64,000 nt of DNA, taken from contig JBFJPL010000003.1 in the NCBI GenBank assembly GCA_041617155.1, positions 1 through 64,000 on the forward strand, written 5' to 3'. Under the pieces are notes generated by a model. It saw nothing but the letters and a program-made list of their open reading frames with translations, did no database searches and was not told the DNA's origin. Of this stretch, positions 51,974 to 62,372 are shown piece by piece. Within the stretch, counting starts at the first letter, position 1, and each line of letters starts with the position of its first letter. This stretch comes from CAMYKD01 sp041617155 (GTDB lineage: Bacteria; Pseudomonadota; Alphaproteobacteria; Kiloniellales; JAKSDN01). The translations under genes were made by a program, and so were the position numbers.

Positions 51974-53065
51974 ATGTCGCAAAACGCCTTGCGTCTCGTC
52001 GAGAGGGAATCAGTGGATAAAACGAAGGCCTTGGAAGCCGCTTTGGGCCAGATCGAAAGGGCTTTCGGCAAGGGTTCGATCATGCGTCTCGGCGACGAGA
52101 AGGCGGTCGAGACCGAGGTTGTGCCGACTGGGTCGCTGGGCCTGGATATCGCGCTCGGCATCGGTGGCCTGCCGCGCGGGCGGGTGGTCGAGGTCTATGG
52201 GCCGGAAAGCTCCGGCAAGACGACGCTGGCGCTCCATGTGATCGCCGAGGCGCAGAAGCTCGGTGGCACCTGCGCCTTCGTCGATGCCGAGCACGCGCTC
52301 GATCCGGTTTACGCCGGCAAGCTGGGGGTCGATGTCGGCGAGCTCTTGATCTCGCAGCCCGATGCCGGCGAACAGGCTCTGGAGATTGCCGATACCCTGG
52401 TGCGATCCGGCGCGATCGACGTTCTGGTGATCGATTCCGTGGCCGCCCTGGTGCCGCGTGCCGAGCTGGAGGGGGAGATGGGCGACCAGCTCCCGGGGCT
52501 CCAGGCCCGGCTGATGAGCCAGGCCCTGCGCAAGCTGACCAGTTCGATCTCGAAGTCCAACACCATGGTGCTGTTCATCAACCAGATACGCTACAAGATC
52601 GGCGTGATGTTCGGCAGCCCGGAGACCACGACCGGCGGCAACGCCTTGAAGTTCTACGCCTCGGTCCGGCTCGACATTCGGCGCATCGGGGCGATCAAGG
52701 ACCGCGACGTCGTGGTCGGCAACCAGACCCGGGTCAAGGTGGTCAAGAACAAGATGGCGCCACCCTTCCGAGTGGTCGAGTTCGACATCATGTACGGCGA
52801 AGGCGTGTCCAAGACCGGCGAGCTGATCGATCTCGGCGTTCAGGCCGGGATCGTCGAGAAGTCCGGTTCCTGGTTCTCCTTCAACGGCCAGAGGGTCGGA
52901 CAGGGGCGCGAGAACGCCAAGAATTTCTTCAAGGAAAACCCGGAAATCGCCGCGAGCGTGGAACAGAAGATTCGCGAGAACGCCGGCTTGGTGGCGGCGG
53001 TCATGCTCGAAGGGCCGGAGCCCGGCGAATCGGACGCGGATCCGGAGACCGGCGCGGCCGGCTGA
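51974..53065 (+). CDS. recA: RecA recombinase
   Basis: This 363-residue protein has every RecA motif: LEAALGQIERAFGKGSIMRL, Walker A GPESSGKTT (about 76-84), CAFVDAEHALDPVYAGKLGV, and the loop and DNA-binding segments LMSQALRKLTSSISKSNTMV and INQIRYKIGVMFGSPETTTG. RecA drives homologous recombination and triggers LexA cleavage. Upstream LexA-like boxes suggest SOS control. It is followed by terminators and then alaS, a common alphaproteobacterial order. Confidence 0.98.
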   Translation: MSQNALRLVERESVDKTKALEAALGQIERAFGKGSIMRLGDEKAVETEVVPTGSLGLDIALGIGGLPRGRVVEVYGPESSGKTTLALHVIAEAQKLGGTCAFVDAEHALDPVYAGKLGVDVGELLISQPDAGEQALEIADTLVRSGAIDVLVIDSVAALVPRAELEGEMGDQLPGLQARLMSQALRKLTSSISKSNTMVLFINQIRYKIGVMFGSPETTTGGNALKFYASVRLDIRRIGAIKDRDVVVGNQTRVKVVKNKMAPPFRVVEFDIMYGEGVSKTGELIDLGVQAGIVEKSGSWFSFNGQRVGQGRENAKNFFKENPEIAASVEQKIRENAGLVAAVMLEGPEPGESDADPETGAAG

Positions 53066-53136
53066 ATCGCCGGTCTCCCTCGGACCATAGCTTGGTCGGC
53101 GGACGACCGGCTGATCATCGGATTTCAAGTGCGCTT

Positions 53137-53183
53137 GGCGAGGCCCCGGAGGCCTCGCCTTCCGCCGTCTTGGTGGCGGTTTT
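53137..53183 (+). terminator. Two consecutive terminator hairpins after recA
   Basis: The first stem is GGCGAGGCC (53137-53145) with 53151-53159, a 9-base perfect match with a 5-base loop. The second is CCGCC (53162-53166) with GGCGG (53175-53179) followed by TTTTA. Together they should separate recA from alaS. Confidence 0.75.
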
Positions 53184-53323
53184 AGGGCGACCCGCGATCT
53201 GGACAGGCCGGGGCCGGCACGCTACATACTCCTGGCCGGTGGGCCAGCCATTCGGGGCCAAGAATGGAGCGATTCCAGCTTGGTCCGGGCGCGGCCCTAG
53301 CCGCCGCCGGAGTGGACAACGAC

Positions 53324-55996
53324 ATGACAACCGCCAACGAGATACGCAGCGCGTTTCTGCACTACTTCGCGCGCCACGGACATGAGATCGTGGCCTCGTC
53401 GCCGCTGGTGCCGCACAATGACCCGACCCTCCTGTTCACCAACGCCGGCATGGTGCAGTTCAAGAACGTCTTCACCGGGGCCGAGACGCGGCCCTATCAG
53501 CGGGCGGTCACATCGCAGAAATGCGTGCGCGCGGGCGGCAAGCACAACGACCTGGAGAACGTCGGCTACACGGCGCGGCATCACACCTTCTTCGAGATGC
53601 TCGGCAATTTCTCCTTTGGCGACTACTTCAAGGACCTGGCGATCGAGCTGGCCTGGAATCTGGTGACCAAAGAGTACGGCCTCGATCCCAAGCGCCTGCT
53701 GGTCACGGTCTATGCCGAGGACGAGGAGGCGGCCAAGCTGTGGCACAAGATCGCCGGCCTGCCGGAAAAGCGGATCATCCGCATCGCGACCTCCGACAAC
53801 TTCTGGGCCATGGGCGAGACCGGGCCCTGCGGGCCCTGTTCCGAGATCTTCTACGACCATGGACCGGAGATCGCCGGCGGCCCGCCGGGCAGCTCGGACC
53901 AGGACGGCGACCGCTTCGTCGAGATCTGGAATCTGGTGTTCATGCAGTTCGAGCAGCGCGCGCCCGGCGAGCGGGTCGAGCTGCCCAAGCCCTCGATCGA
54001 CACCGGCATGGGCCTGGAGCGGATCGCCGCGGTCCTGCAGGGCAAGCACGACAACTACGACACCGATCTGATGCGCGCGCTGATCGAGGCCTCGGCCGAG
54101 GCTTCCGGCCAGGCGCCCGACGGGCCGCACGCGGTCTCCCACCGGGTGATCGCCGACCATCTGCGGGCGACCGCCTTCCTGATCGCGGACGGTGTCCAAC
54201 CGTCCAACGAGGGGCGCGGCTACGTGCTGCGCCGGATTATGCGCCGGGCCATGCGCCACGTGCACAAGCTGGGCGTCAAGGACACCATGATCTGGCGCCT
54301 GGTGCCGGTTCTGGTGGCGCAGATGGGCCAACACTTCGGTGAGCTGCAGCGCGCCGAGGCACACGTTACCGCGACGCTCAGGCAGGAGGAGAGCAACTTC
54401 AACCGCACGCTCGACCGCGGCCTCAAGCTGCTCGGCGAGGAGACCGCGAAGCTGGGCAAGGGCAAGGCGCTGCCCGGCGAGGTCGCCTTCAAGCTCTATG
54501 ACACCTTCGGCTTCCCGCTCGACCTGACCCAGGACATCCTGCGCGGGCAGGGCGGCAGCGTCGACACCGCCGGCTTCGATGCCGCCATGAAGCGTCAGAA
54601 GGAGCAGGCCAAGAAGGCCTGGGCCGGATCCGGCGACGCCGCCACCGAGTCCCAGTGGTTCGACCTGCGCGACCGCCTTGGCGCGACCGAGTTCCTGGGC
54701 TACGCCACCGAGGTGGCCGAGGGCCAGGTCCTGGCGCTATTGAAGGACGGCAAGGAGGTCAAGAAGGCCAAGGCGGGCGCCGCGGTCCAGGTGCTGGTCA
54801 ACCAGACGCCCTTCTACGGCGAATCGGGTGGCCAGATCGGCGACACCGGAGTGTTCTTCAGCGCCGGCGGCGCGGAGCTCAGGATCGACGATACCCAGAA
54901 GAAGCTGGGCGATCTGCACGTCCACATGGGCGAGGTCACGGGCGGCGAAATCGCCGTCGGCGACGTGGTCGAGATGCGCATCGACGGCCGGCGCCGGGCC
55001 GGCCTGCGCGCCCACCACTCGGCGACCCACCTGCTGCACGAAGCCCTGCGCCAGCGCCTGGGCGATCACGTGACCCAGAAGGGCTCGCTGGTCGCGCCCG
55101 ACCGCCTGCGTTTCGACATCTCCCACCCCAAACCATTGACCGCCGAGGACATCCGCGCGGTCGAGGAGATGGTCAACGAGCGGATCCGCGAGAACGCGGC
55201 GGTCACCACCCGATTCATGACGCCGGACGAGGCGGTCGAGGCCGGCGCTCTGGCCCTGTTCGGCGAGAAGTATGGCGAGGAGGTGCGTGTCGTCTCCATG
55301 GGCGGCCCCGACTCGAAAAAGGGCGCCGACCAGGAATTCTCGACCGAGCTGTGCGGCGGCACCCACGTCAAGCGCACCGGCGATATCGGATTGCTGAAGA
55401 TCGTCGGTGAGAGCGCGCTGGCCGCCGGCGTGCGGCGCATCGAGGCGGTCGCCGGGGCGGCGGCTCTCGCCACGTTCGCGCAGATCGAGGCGCAGCTCGG
55501 CCAGGCCGCGGCGCGCCTGAAGGTGGCGCCGCAGGACCTGGCCGGCCGGATCGACGACCTGTTGGGGGAGCGCAAGCGCCTGGAGCGTGAGTTGAGCGAT
55601 CTGCGCAAGAAGCTGGCGACCGGCGCCGGCGGCAACGGCGCGGCGGCGCCCGCCGAGGCGCGCGAGGTGGGCGGCGTCAAATTTGCCGCCCGCGTTCTGG
55701 CAGACGTGCCGGCGAAAGATCTGAAACCCCTGGCCGACGAGATGAAGAGTCGGATCGGCTCGGGCGTCGTGGCGCTGGTCTCGGTCAACGACAGCCGGGC
55801 CTCGCTCGTGGTTGGTGTGACCCCCGACCTGACCGGCCGGGTCTCGGCGATCGATCTGGTGCGGGTCGGCTCCCAGGCGGTCGGTGGCAAGGGCGGCGGC
55901 GGGCGGCCCGATATGGCCCAGGCCGGCGGACCGGACGGCGCGGCCGCACAAGCGGCGCTCAACGCGATTGAGGGAGCGCTCGCTGGAGCTGCCTGA
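53324..55996 (+). CDS. alaS: Alanyl-tRNA synthetase
   Basis: This 890-residue AlaRS starts at the ATG at 53324 (MTTANEIRSAFLHYFARHGH, EIVASSPLVPHNDPTLLFTN); a longer frame to 53264 is rejected. The class II core includes QKCVRAGGKHNDLENVGYT and NFSFGDYFK. The editing domain has the HHSATHLLHEALRQ zinc/active-site motif and CGGTHVKRTGDIG. The C-terminal C-Ala domain has the terminal GGGGRPDMAQAGG stretch. It charges tRNA-Ala and edits Ser/Gly mischarging. Located after recA, as in many alphaproteobacteria. Confidence 0.98.
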   Translation: MTTANEIRSAFLHYFARHGHEIVASSPLVPHNDPTLLFTNAGMVQFKNVFTGAETRPYQRAVTSQKCVRAGGKHNDLENVGYTARHHTFFEMLGNFSFGDYFKDLAIELAWNLVTKEYGLDPKRLLVTVYAEDEEAAKLWHKIAGLPEKRIIRIATSDNFWAMGETGPCGPCSEIFYDHGPEIAGGPPGSSDQDGDRFVEIWNLVFMQFEQRAPGERVELPKPSIDTGMGLERIAAVLQGKHDNYDTDLMRALIEASAEASGQAPDGPHAVSHRVIADHLRATAFLIADGVQPSNEGRGYVLRRIMRRAMRHVHKLGVKDTMIWRLVPVLVAQMGQHFGELQRAEAHVTATLRQEESNFNRTLDRGLKLLGEETAKLGKGKALPGEVAFKLYDTFGFPLDLTQDILRGQGGSVDTAGFDAAMKRQKEQAKKAWAGSGDAATESQWFDLRDRLGATEFLGYATEVAEGQVLALLKDGKEVKKAKAGAAVQVLVNQTPFYGESGGQIGDTGVFFSAGGAELRIDDTQKKLGDLHVHMGEVTGGEIAVGDVVEMRIDGRRRAGLRAHHSATHLLHEALRQRLGDHVTQKGSLVAPDRLRFDISHPKPLTAEDIRAVEEMVNERIRENAAVTTRFMTPDEAVEAGALALFGEKYGEEVRVVSMGGPDSKKGADQEFSTELCGGTHVKRTGDIGLLKIVGESALAAGVRRIEAVAGAAALATFAQIEAQLGQAAARLKVAPQDLAGRIDDLLGERKRLERELSDLRKKLATGAGGNGAAAPAEAREVGGVKFAARVLADVPAKDLKPLADEMKSRIGSGVVALVSVNDSRASLVVGVTPDLTGRVSAIDLVRVGSQAVGGKGGGGRPDMAQAGGPDGAAAQAALNAIEGALAGAA

Positions 55997-56106
55997 CCGT
56001 GCAGGCGAAAGCCTTGATTCGACCCCGGGTGATGGGAATGATGTCGCACATACTGGAATTGACAGCTTCCCGGCGGCGTGGCTAGCTAGGCCATCAGACA
56101 ATTACC

Positions 56107-56131
56107 GACCCCGGTGCCCGATACCGGGGTC
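56107..56131. terminator. Hairpin between alaS and dppA
   Basis: A 9-base perfect stem GACCCCGGT (56107-56115) pairs with 56123-56131 around a 7-base loop. No T-run follows, so it may be a weak terminator for alaS or a leader structure for dppA. Confidence 0.45.
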
Positions 56132-56169
56132 TCAGCAAAGAACAAGCAATCTCAGCTAGGGAGGCTTCA

Positions 56170-57759
56170 GTGAAGAGCAATGTTTTCACGGCTTCGGTCG
56201 TCGCGGCCGCAACACTGGCTTTTGCGGCGACGGCCCAGGCCAAGACCTTGGTTTACTGCTCGGAGGGCAGCCCCGAGGGTTTCAATCCGTCGCTCTATAC
56301 CGCGGGCACGACATTCGACGCCTCGTCCCGCCCGATCTTCAACCGCTTGGTCGAGTTCGAGCGCGGTACCACCAAGATCGTCCCGGCGCTGGCCGAGTCC
56401 TGGACCGTCTCGAGTGACGGCCTGCAGTACACCTTCAAGCTGCGCAAGGGCGTCAAGTTCCATACGACCAAGGAGTTCACGCCGAGCCGCGACTTCAACG
56501 CGGACGACGTCATTTACAGCTTCGAGCGCCAGCTCAAGGCCGACCACCCCTACCACAAGGTCTCGGGCGGCTCCTACGAGTACTTCAACGGCATGGGCAT
56601 GCCGGACCTCTTGAAGTCGATCGACAAGCTCGACGACCACACGGTCCGTTTCGTGCTGACCAAGCCGGAGGCGCCCTTCATCGCCAATCTGGGCATGGAC
56701 TTCGCCTCGATCCAGTCGGCCGAGTACGCCGACAAGATGGCCAAGGCCGGCACACCCGAGCAGGTCGACCTGAAACCGGTCGGCACCGGCCCATTCCAGC
56801 TGGTCGCCTACCAGAAGGACGCGGTCATCCGCTACCAGGCGCACCCGGACTACTGGGCCGGCAGGGCCAAGATCGGTGGTCTGATCTACGCCATCACGCC
56901 GGATCCCTCGGTGCGCTACCAGAAGCTCAAGGCCGGCGAATGTCATGTCATGCCCTATCCGAATCCGGCAGATATCGAAGCCATGCGCAAGGACCCGGAC
57001 GTCAAGCTGTTGGAGCAGGAAGGGCTCAACGTCGGCTACCTGGCCTTCAACACCGAGAAGAAGCCGTTCACCGACAAGCGCGTGCGCCAGGCCCTCAACA
57101 TGGCGATCGACAAGGGCGCGATCATCGACGTCGTGTTCCAGGGCGCCGGCAAGGCGGCCAAGAACCCGATCCCGCCGACCATCTGGTCCTACAACGACGC
57201 GACCCGAGACTATCCCTACGACCCGAACAAGGCGAAAGCCCTGCTCGCCGAGGCCGGAGTCAAGAACCTCAAGACCAACATCTGGGCCATGCCCGTGCAG
57301 CGGCCCTACAATCCCAACGCCAAGCGCATGGCGGAGCTGATCCAGGCCGACTGGGCCAAGGTTGGCGTCGAGGCCGAAATCGTCACCTTCGAGTGGGGTG
57401 AGTACCTCAAGCGCTCGAAGCAGGGCGAGCACGAGACCGTGCTGCTCGGCTGGACCGGCGACAACGGCGATCCGGACAACTTCCTCTACGTGCTGCTGAG
57501 CTGCGATGCCGCTTCGGGCGCCAATCGGGCGCGCTGGTGCTACAAGCCGTTCGACGATTTGCTGCGCAAGGCCAAGCAGATTTCCGACGTGGCCGAGCGC
57601 ACCAAGCTTTACGAGCAGGCCCAGCTGATCTTCAAGGAGGAGGCGCCCTGGGTGACGATCGCCCACTCGGTGGTCTTCATGCCGGTGCGCAACGAGGTCG
57701 TCGACTACAAGATCGATCCCTTCGGCGGCCACGTCTTCTACGGTGTGGACCTCAAGTAA
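56170..57759 (+). CDS. dppA: DppA-type dipeptide-binding protein
   Basis: This 529-residue periplasmic binding protein uses a GTG start at 56170 after AGGGAGG. The signal peptide ends near ATAQA, and the mature protein begins KTLVYCSEGSPEGFNPSLYT, very close to E. coli DppA. Other DppA blocks are HKVSGGSYEYFNGMGMPDLL, MDFASIQSAEYADKM and PVGTGPFQLVAYQKDAVIRY. It captures dipeptides (or related solutes such as delta-aminolevulinate or haem in homologues) for the permease encoded by the following four genes. All five genes are on the plus strand. Confidence 0.93.
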   Translation: MKSNVFTASVVAAATLAFAATAQAKTLVYCSEGSPEGFNPSLYTAGTTFDASSRPIFNRLVEFERGTTKIVPALAESWTVSSDGLQYTFKLRKGVKFHTTKEFTPSRDFNADDVIYSFERQLKADHPYHKVSGGSYEYFNGMGMPDLLKSIDKLDDHTVRFVLTKPEAPFIANLGMDFASIQSAEYADKMAKAGTPEQVDLKPVGTGPFQLVAYQKDAVIRYQAHPDYWAGRAKIGGLIYAITPDPSVRYQKLKAGECHVMPYPNPADIEAMRKDPDVKLLEQEGLNVGYLAFNTEKKPFTDKRVRQALNMAIDKGAIIDVVFQGAGKAAKNPIPPTIWSYNDATRDYPYDPNKAKALLAEAGVKNLKTNIWAMPVQRPYNPNAKRMAELIQADWAKVGVEAEIVTFEWGEYLKRSKQGEHETVLLGWTGDNGDPDNFLYVLLSCDAASGANRARWCYKPFDDLLRKAKQISDVAERTKLYEQAQLIFKEEAPWVTIAHSVVFMPVRNEVVDYKIDPFGGHVFYGVDLK

Positions 57760-57841
57760 AGGCCATGCTGCCGGAATGAACTGACGACGCGGGAGAGGCC
57801 CGCCTTGCCTCTCCCGCGCCCGGTTCCCGAGGGGTCCGGAG

Positions 57842-58852
57842 ATGCTGCGCTTCATCCTGTCCCGCGTCGGCCTGCTGATTCCGACCTTTATCGGGGTCAC
57901 GCTGATCGCGTTTTCCTTCATCCGCCTGGTGCCCGGCGACCCGATCGAGCTCCTGGTCGGCGAGCGCGGAATCGATCCGGAGCGTCATGCCCAACTGTTG
58001 CACGAAATGGGCTTCGACCGGCCGTGGTACGTCCAGTATGGCGATTTTCTCGGCAGCGTGCTGCAGGGCGACCTGGGCCGTTCGATCGTCACCAAGAAGC
58101 CGGTCTTCACCGAGTTCCTCGAGCTCTTTCCGGCGACCATCGAGCTGTCGATCTTCGCCCTGGCCTTCGCCATCCTGATCGGCTTGCCGATCGGCATCCT
58201 GGCCGGGGTGAAGCGCGGCACGGCCTTCGACCACACCTCCATGACCCTGTCGCTGACCGGCTATTCCATGCCGATCTTCTGGTGGGCCTTGCTGCTGATC
58301 ATCCTGTTTTCCGGCATCTTGAAATGGACACCGGTCTCCGGGCGCATCGACGTGCTCTACTTCGTCCAGCCGGTCACCGGATTCATGCTGATCGACACGC
58401 TGTTGTCGGACGAGGAGGGGGCCTTCGCCTCGGCGCTCAGTCATCTGATTCTGCCGTCGATCGCGCTCGGCACCATCCCCATGGCGGTGATCGCCCGGCA
58501 AACCCGGTCGGCCATGCTCGAGGTGCTGGGCGAGGACTACGTGCGCACCGCGCGGGCCAAGGGGCTGCCGCCGATGCGGGTGATCGGCCTGCACGCCTTG
58601 CGCAACGCCCTCATCCCGGTGGTGACGGTGATCGGCCTGCAGACCGGCACGCTCTTGGCCGGCGCCATCCTGACCGAGACGATCTTCGCCTGGCCGGGGA
58701 TCGGCAAGTGGCTGTTCGATTCGATCAGCCGGCGCGACTATCCTTCCGTGCAGGGCGGCCTGCTGCTGATCGCCGTGCTGGTCATGATGGTCAACCTTCT
58801 GGTCGACCTGCTCTATGGTTTGATCAATCCCCGAATCCGGCACGCGAGGTAA
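57842..58852 (+). CDS. dppB: DppB-type ABC permease
   Basis: This 336-residue permease starts with LRFILSRVGLLIPTFIGVTL and has six predicted helices. The binding-protein-dependent transport loop reads VLGEDYVRTARAKGLPPMRV. These are the signatures of the DppB/OppB family. It forms the membrane channel with DppC. It lies 82 bases after dppA and 4 bases before dppC. Confidence 0.95.
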   Translation: MLRFILSRVGLLIPTFIGVTLIAFSFIRLVPGDPIELLVGERGIDPERHAQLLHEMGFDRPWYVQYGDFLGSVLQGDLGRSIVTKKPVFTEFLELFPATIELSIFALAFAILIGLPIGILAGVKRGTAFDHTSMTLSLTGYSMPIFWWALLLIILFSGILKWTPVSGRIDVLYFVQPVTGFMLIDTLLSDEEGAFASALSHLILPSIALGTIPMAVIARQTRSAMLEVLGEDYVRTARAKGLPPMRVIGLHALRNALIPVVTVIGLQTGTLLAGAILTETIFAWPGIGKWLFDSISRRDYPSVQGGLLLIAVLVMMVNLLVDLLYGLINPRIRHAR

Positions 58853-58856
58853 CGGC

Positions 58857-59759
58857 GTGACCACGACCGCCGAGACAGCCCGAATCGCGGAGGCGCCGCT
58901 CTCGCCGCTGGGCGAGTTCTGGCATTATTTCAGCGAGAACAACGGCGCCGTGGCGGGGCTGTCGGTGGTTGTCATGCTGATCCTTGTGGCCGTCTTCGCC
59001 GACGTCATCGCGCCCTATTCGCCCTACGAGCAGTACCGCGATGCCCTGCTGCAGCCGCCGTTCTGGCAAGCGGGCGGCGGCTTCGACCACATTCTGGGCA
59101 CCGACGCGACCGGACGCGACATCTTCTCGCGCATCATCCACGGCTCGCGGCTCTCGCTGCTGATCGGCTGCATCGCCGTCACCCTGTCGTTCTCCGTGGG
59201 CGTCTCACTGGGCCTGGTGGCCGCTTTCTTCCGGACCGTGGCGGACACGCTCATCATGCGCCTGATGGACGTCATCCTGGCGGTGCCGAGCCTGCTGCTG
59301 GCCCTGGTCATCGTTGCCATCTTGGGTCCCGGCCTGGTCAACGCCATGATCGCCGTGGCGGTCGTCTATGTTCCGGCCTTCGTGCGCCTGACCCGCGCCT
59401 CGGCGATGAACGAGCTGGCCAAGGACTACGTGACCGCCAGCCGGGTCAACGGCGCCGGGCTGTTCCGGCTGATGCTGGTCACCGTGCTGCCCAACTGCAT
59501 GCCGCCGCTGATCGTCCAGGCCACGCTCAGCTTCTCGACCGCCGTTCTGGACGCCGCGGCACTCGGTTTCCTCGGCATGGGCGCCCAGCCGCCGACGCCG
59601 GAGTGGGGCGCCATGCTGGCCGATGCCCGCGAGTTCATCCTGCGCGCCTGGTGGGTCGTGACCTTCCCGGGCCTGGCCATCCTGATCACCGTGCTGGCCA
59701 TCAACCTGATGGGCGACGGCCTGCGCGACGCGCTCGACCCGAAACTGAAACGGAGCTAG
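58857..59759 (+). CDS. dppC: DppC-type ABC permease
   Basis: This 300-residue permease uses a GTG start at 58857. DppC/OppC features are the N-terminal cytoplasmic segment before the first helix, LGTDATGRDIFSRIIHGSRL, the loop NELAKDYVTASRVNGAGLFR, and AALGFLGMGAQPPTPEWGAM. It pairs with DppB. Confidence 0.95.
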   Translation: MTTTAETARIAEAPLSPLGEFWHYFSENNGAVAGLSVVVMLILVAVFADVIAPYSPYEQYRDALLQPPFWQAGGGFDHILGTDATGRDIFSRIIHGSRLSLLIGCIAVTLSFSVGVSLGLVAAFFRTVADTLIMRLMDVILAVPSLLLALVIVAILGPGLVNAMIAVAVVYVPAFVRLTRASAMNELAKDYVTASRVNGAGLFRLMLVTVLPNCMPPLIVQATLSFSTAVLDAAALGFLGMGAQPPTPEWGAMLADAREFILRAWWVVTFPGLAILITVLAINLMGDGLRDALDPKLKRS

Positions 59760-59765
59760 AGGGCC

Positions 59766-60757
<992 letters not shown>

Positions 60758-60761
<4 letters not shown>

Positions 60762-61741
60762 GCGCCGCGAAAGGCGAACAGGTGCTCGAGGCGGTCGATC
60801 TGGCGCGCCACTACAACGTCAAGCTCGGCCTGTTCGGCGGTCGCGCCACGGTCAAGGCGCTGGCCAACGCGAGCTTCAAGCTGGCGGCCGGCGAGACGCT
60901 TGCCGTGGTCGGCGAATCGGGCTGCGGCAAGTCGACCCTGGCCCGGCTGGTCACCTTGATCGAGCCGCCGACCTCCGGCCATTTGCTGATCGACGGCGTC
61001 GACGTGGCCAAGGCCGGCGACGAGGAGCGCCGCAGGCTGCGCCGGGCCGTCCAGATCGTCTTCCAGGACCCTTACGGCTCGCTCAACCCGCGCAAGAAGG
61101 TCGGCACCATCATCGAGGAACCGGTGCTGATCAATACCAAGCAGAGCGCTGCCGAACGGCGCGAGCGGGCCGAGGCGATGATGGCCAAGGTCGGCCTGCG
61201 GCCCGAGCACTACAGCCGCTATCCGCACATGTTCTCGGGCGGTCAGCGCCAGCGCATCGCGGTGGCGCGCGCGCTCATGCTGCAGCCGCGGATCCTGGTC
61301 GCCGACGAGCCGGTCTCGGCGCTCGACGTCTCGATCCAGGCCCAGGTGCTCAATCTGCTGATGGATCTGCAGGAGGAGTTCGCGCTGGCCTATCTCTTCA
61401 TCTCTCACGACCTCGGCGTAGTCCGGCACATCGCCGACGATGTCATGGTGATGTACCTGGGCCGGCCGGTCGAACACGGCCCGCGCGAGGCCATCTTCGC
61501 CAAGCCGGCGCACCCTTACACGCGGGCGCTTCTGGCCTCCACGCCGGCGGTCGATCCCAAGCACCGCGGCGCGCGCATCGAGCTCAAGGGCGAACTGCCC
61601 TCGCCGCTCGATCCGCCGTCCGGCTGTGCCTTTCACAAGCGCTGCCCCTACGCGACCGAGATCTGCGGCCAAGAGCGCCCGAAGCTGCGGCCCTTCGAAG
61701 GCCGCGACGTCGCCTGCCACCACGCCGAAACGCTCGGGTAG
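60758..61741 (+). CDS. dppF: DppF-type ABC transporter ATPase
   Basis: This 327-residue ATPase starts at the GTG at 60758, overlapping dppD; upstream reading in this frame lies inside dppD and is rejected. Motifs: Walker A GESGCGKST, the DppF-specific QIVFQDPYGSLNPRKKVG, signature MFSGGQRQRIAVARALMLQP, Walker B ILVADEPVSALD, and C-terminal CAFHKRCPYATEICG. It is the last gene of the dppABCDF operon. Confidence 0.95.
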
Positions 61742-61785
61742 ACGCCAGTCACTCCCGGCGAGCGAGGGTATCCTGTTTGCTCAGG

Positions 61786-62343
61786 CTATTCCTTGATGTC
61801 GGCTTGGATGCGCATGCGGACGATCTTGTCCGGGTCGTCGACCGCACCGCTCTGGCGGCCCGGCGGGGCTTTCTTGATCCGGTCGACCGCATCCATGCCG
61901 TCGATCACCTTGCCCCAGACCGTATACTTTTTGTTCAGGAACTGGGCGTCGTCGAACACGATGAAGAACTGGCTGTCGGCGCTGTTGGGGCTCTGCGCGC
62001 GGGCCATGCCGACGACGCCGCGCACGAAGGGCTCGGCGGTGAACTCGGCGGGGATTTTCTGCCCCGAGCCGCCGCGTCCGGTGCCCGTGGGGTCACCGGT
62101 CTGGGCCATGAAGCCCTCCATCACGCGGTGGAACACCACGCCGTCGTAGAAGCCCTGGCGGGTCAGCTCCCGGATCCGCTCGACATGCTTCGGCGCCAGG
62201 TCCGGCAGCATCTCGATGGTCACGGTGCCGTCGGCCAGCTCCATGATCAGGACGTTTTCGGGATCGGTCTCCGACCGCGATTCGGTGGCTGCTGAGGTCA
62301 TGGCGAGGCCCAATGCTATGAGGAAGGTCGAGAAGAGTTTCAT
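61786..62343 (-). CDS. Cyclophilin-type peptidyl-prolyl isomerase, exported
   Basis: This 185-residue protein has an N-terminal signal (LFSTFLIALGLAMTSAATES) and the cyclophilin fold: FYDGVVFHRVMEGFMAQTGD, PTGTGRGGSGQKIPAEF, GMARAQSPNSADSQFFIVFD and YTVWGKVIDGMDAVDRIKKA. It isomerises prolyl bonds in periplasmic proteins. It is convergent with dppF and 30 bases downstream of icd, so it may be co-transcribed with icd. Confidence 0.94.
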   Translation of the reverse strand: MKLFSTFLIALGLAMTSAATESRSETDPENVLIMELADGTVTIEMLPDLAPKHVERIRELTRQGFYDGVVFHRVMEGFMAQTGDPTGTGRGGSGQKIPAEFTAEPFVRGVVGMARAQSPNSADSQFFIVFDDAQFLNKKYTVWGKVIDGMDAVDRIKKAPPGRQSGAVDDPDKIVRMRIQADIKE

Positions 62344-62372
62344 GGCGGATATCCAGGCTCACGGCGATGGGG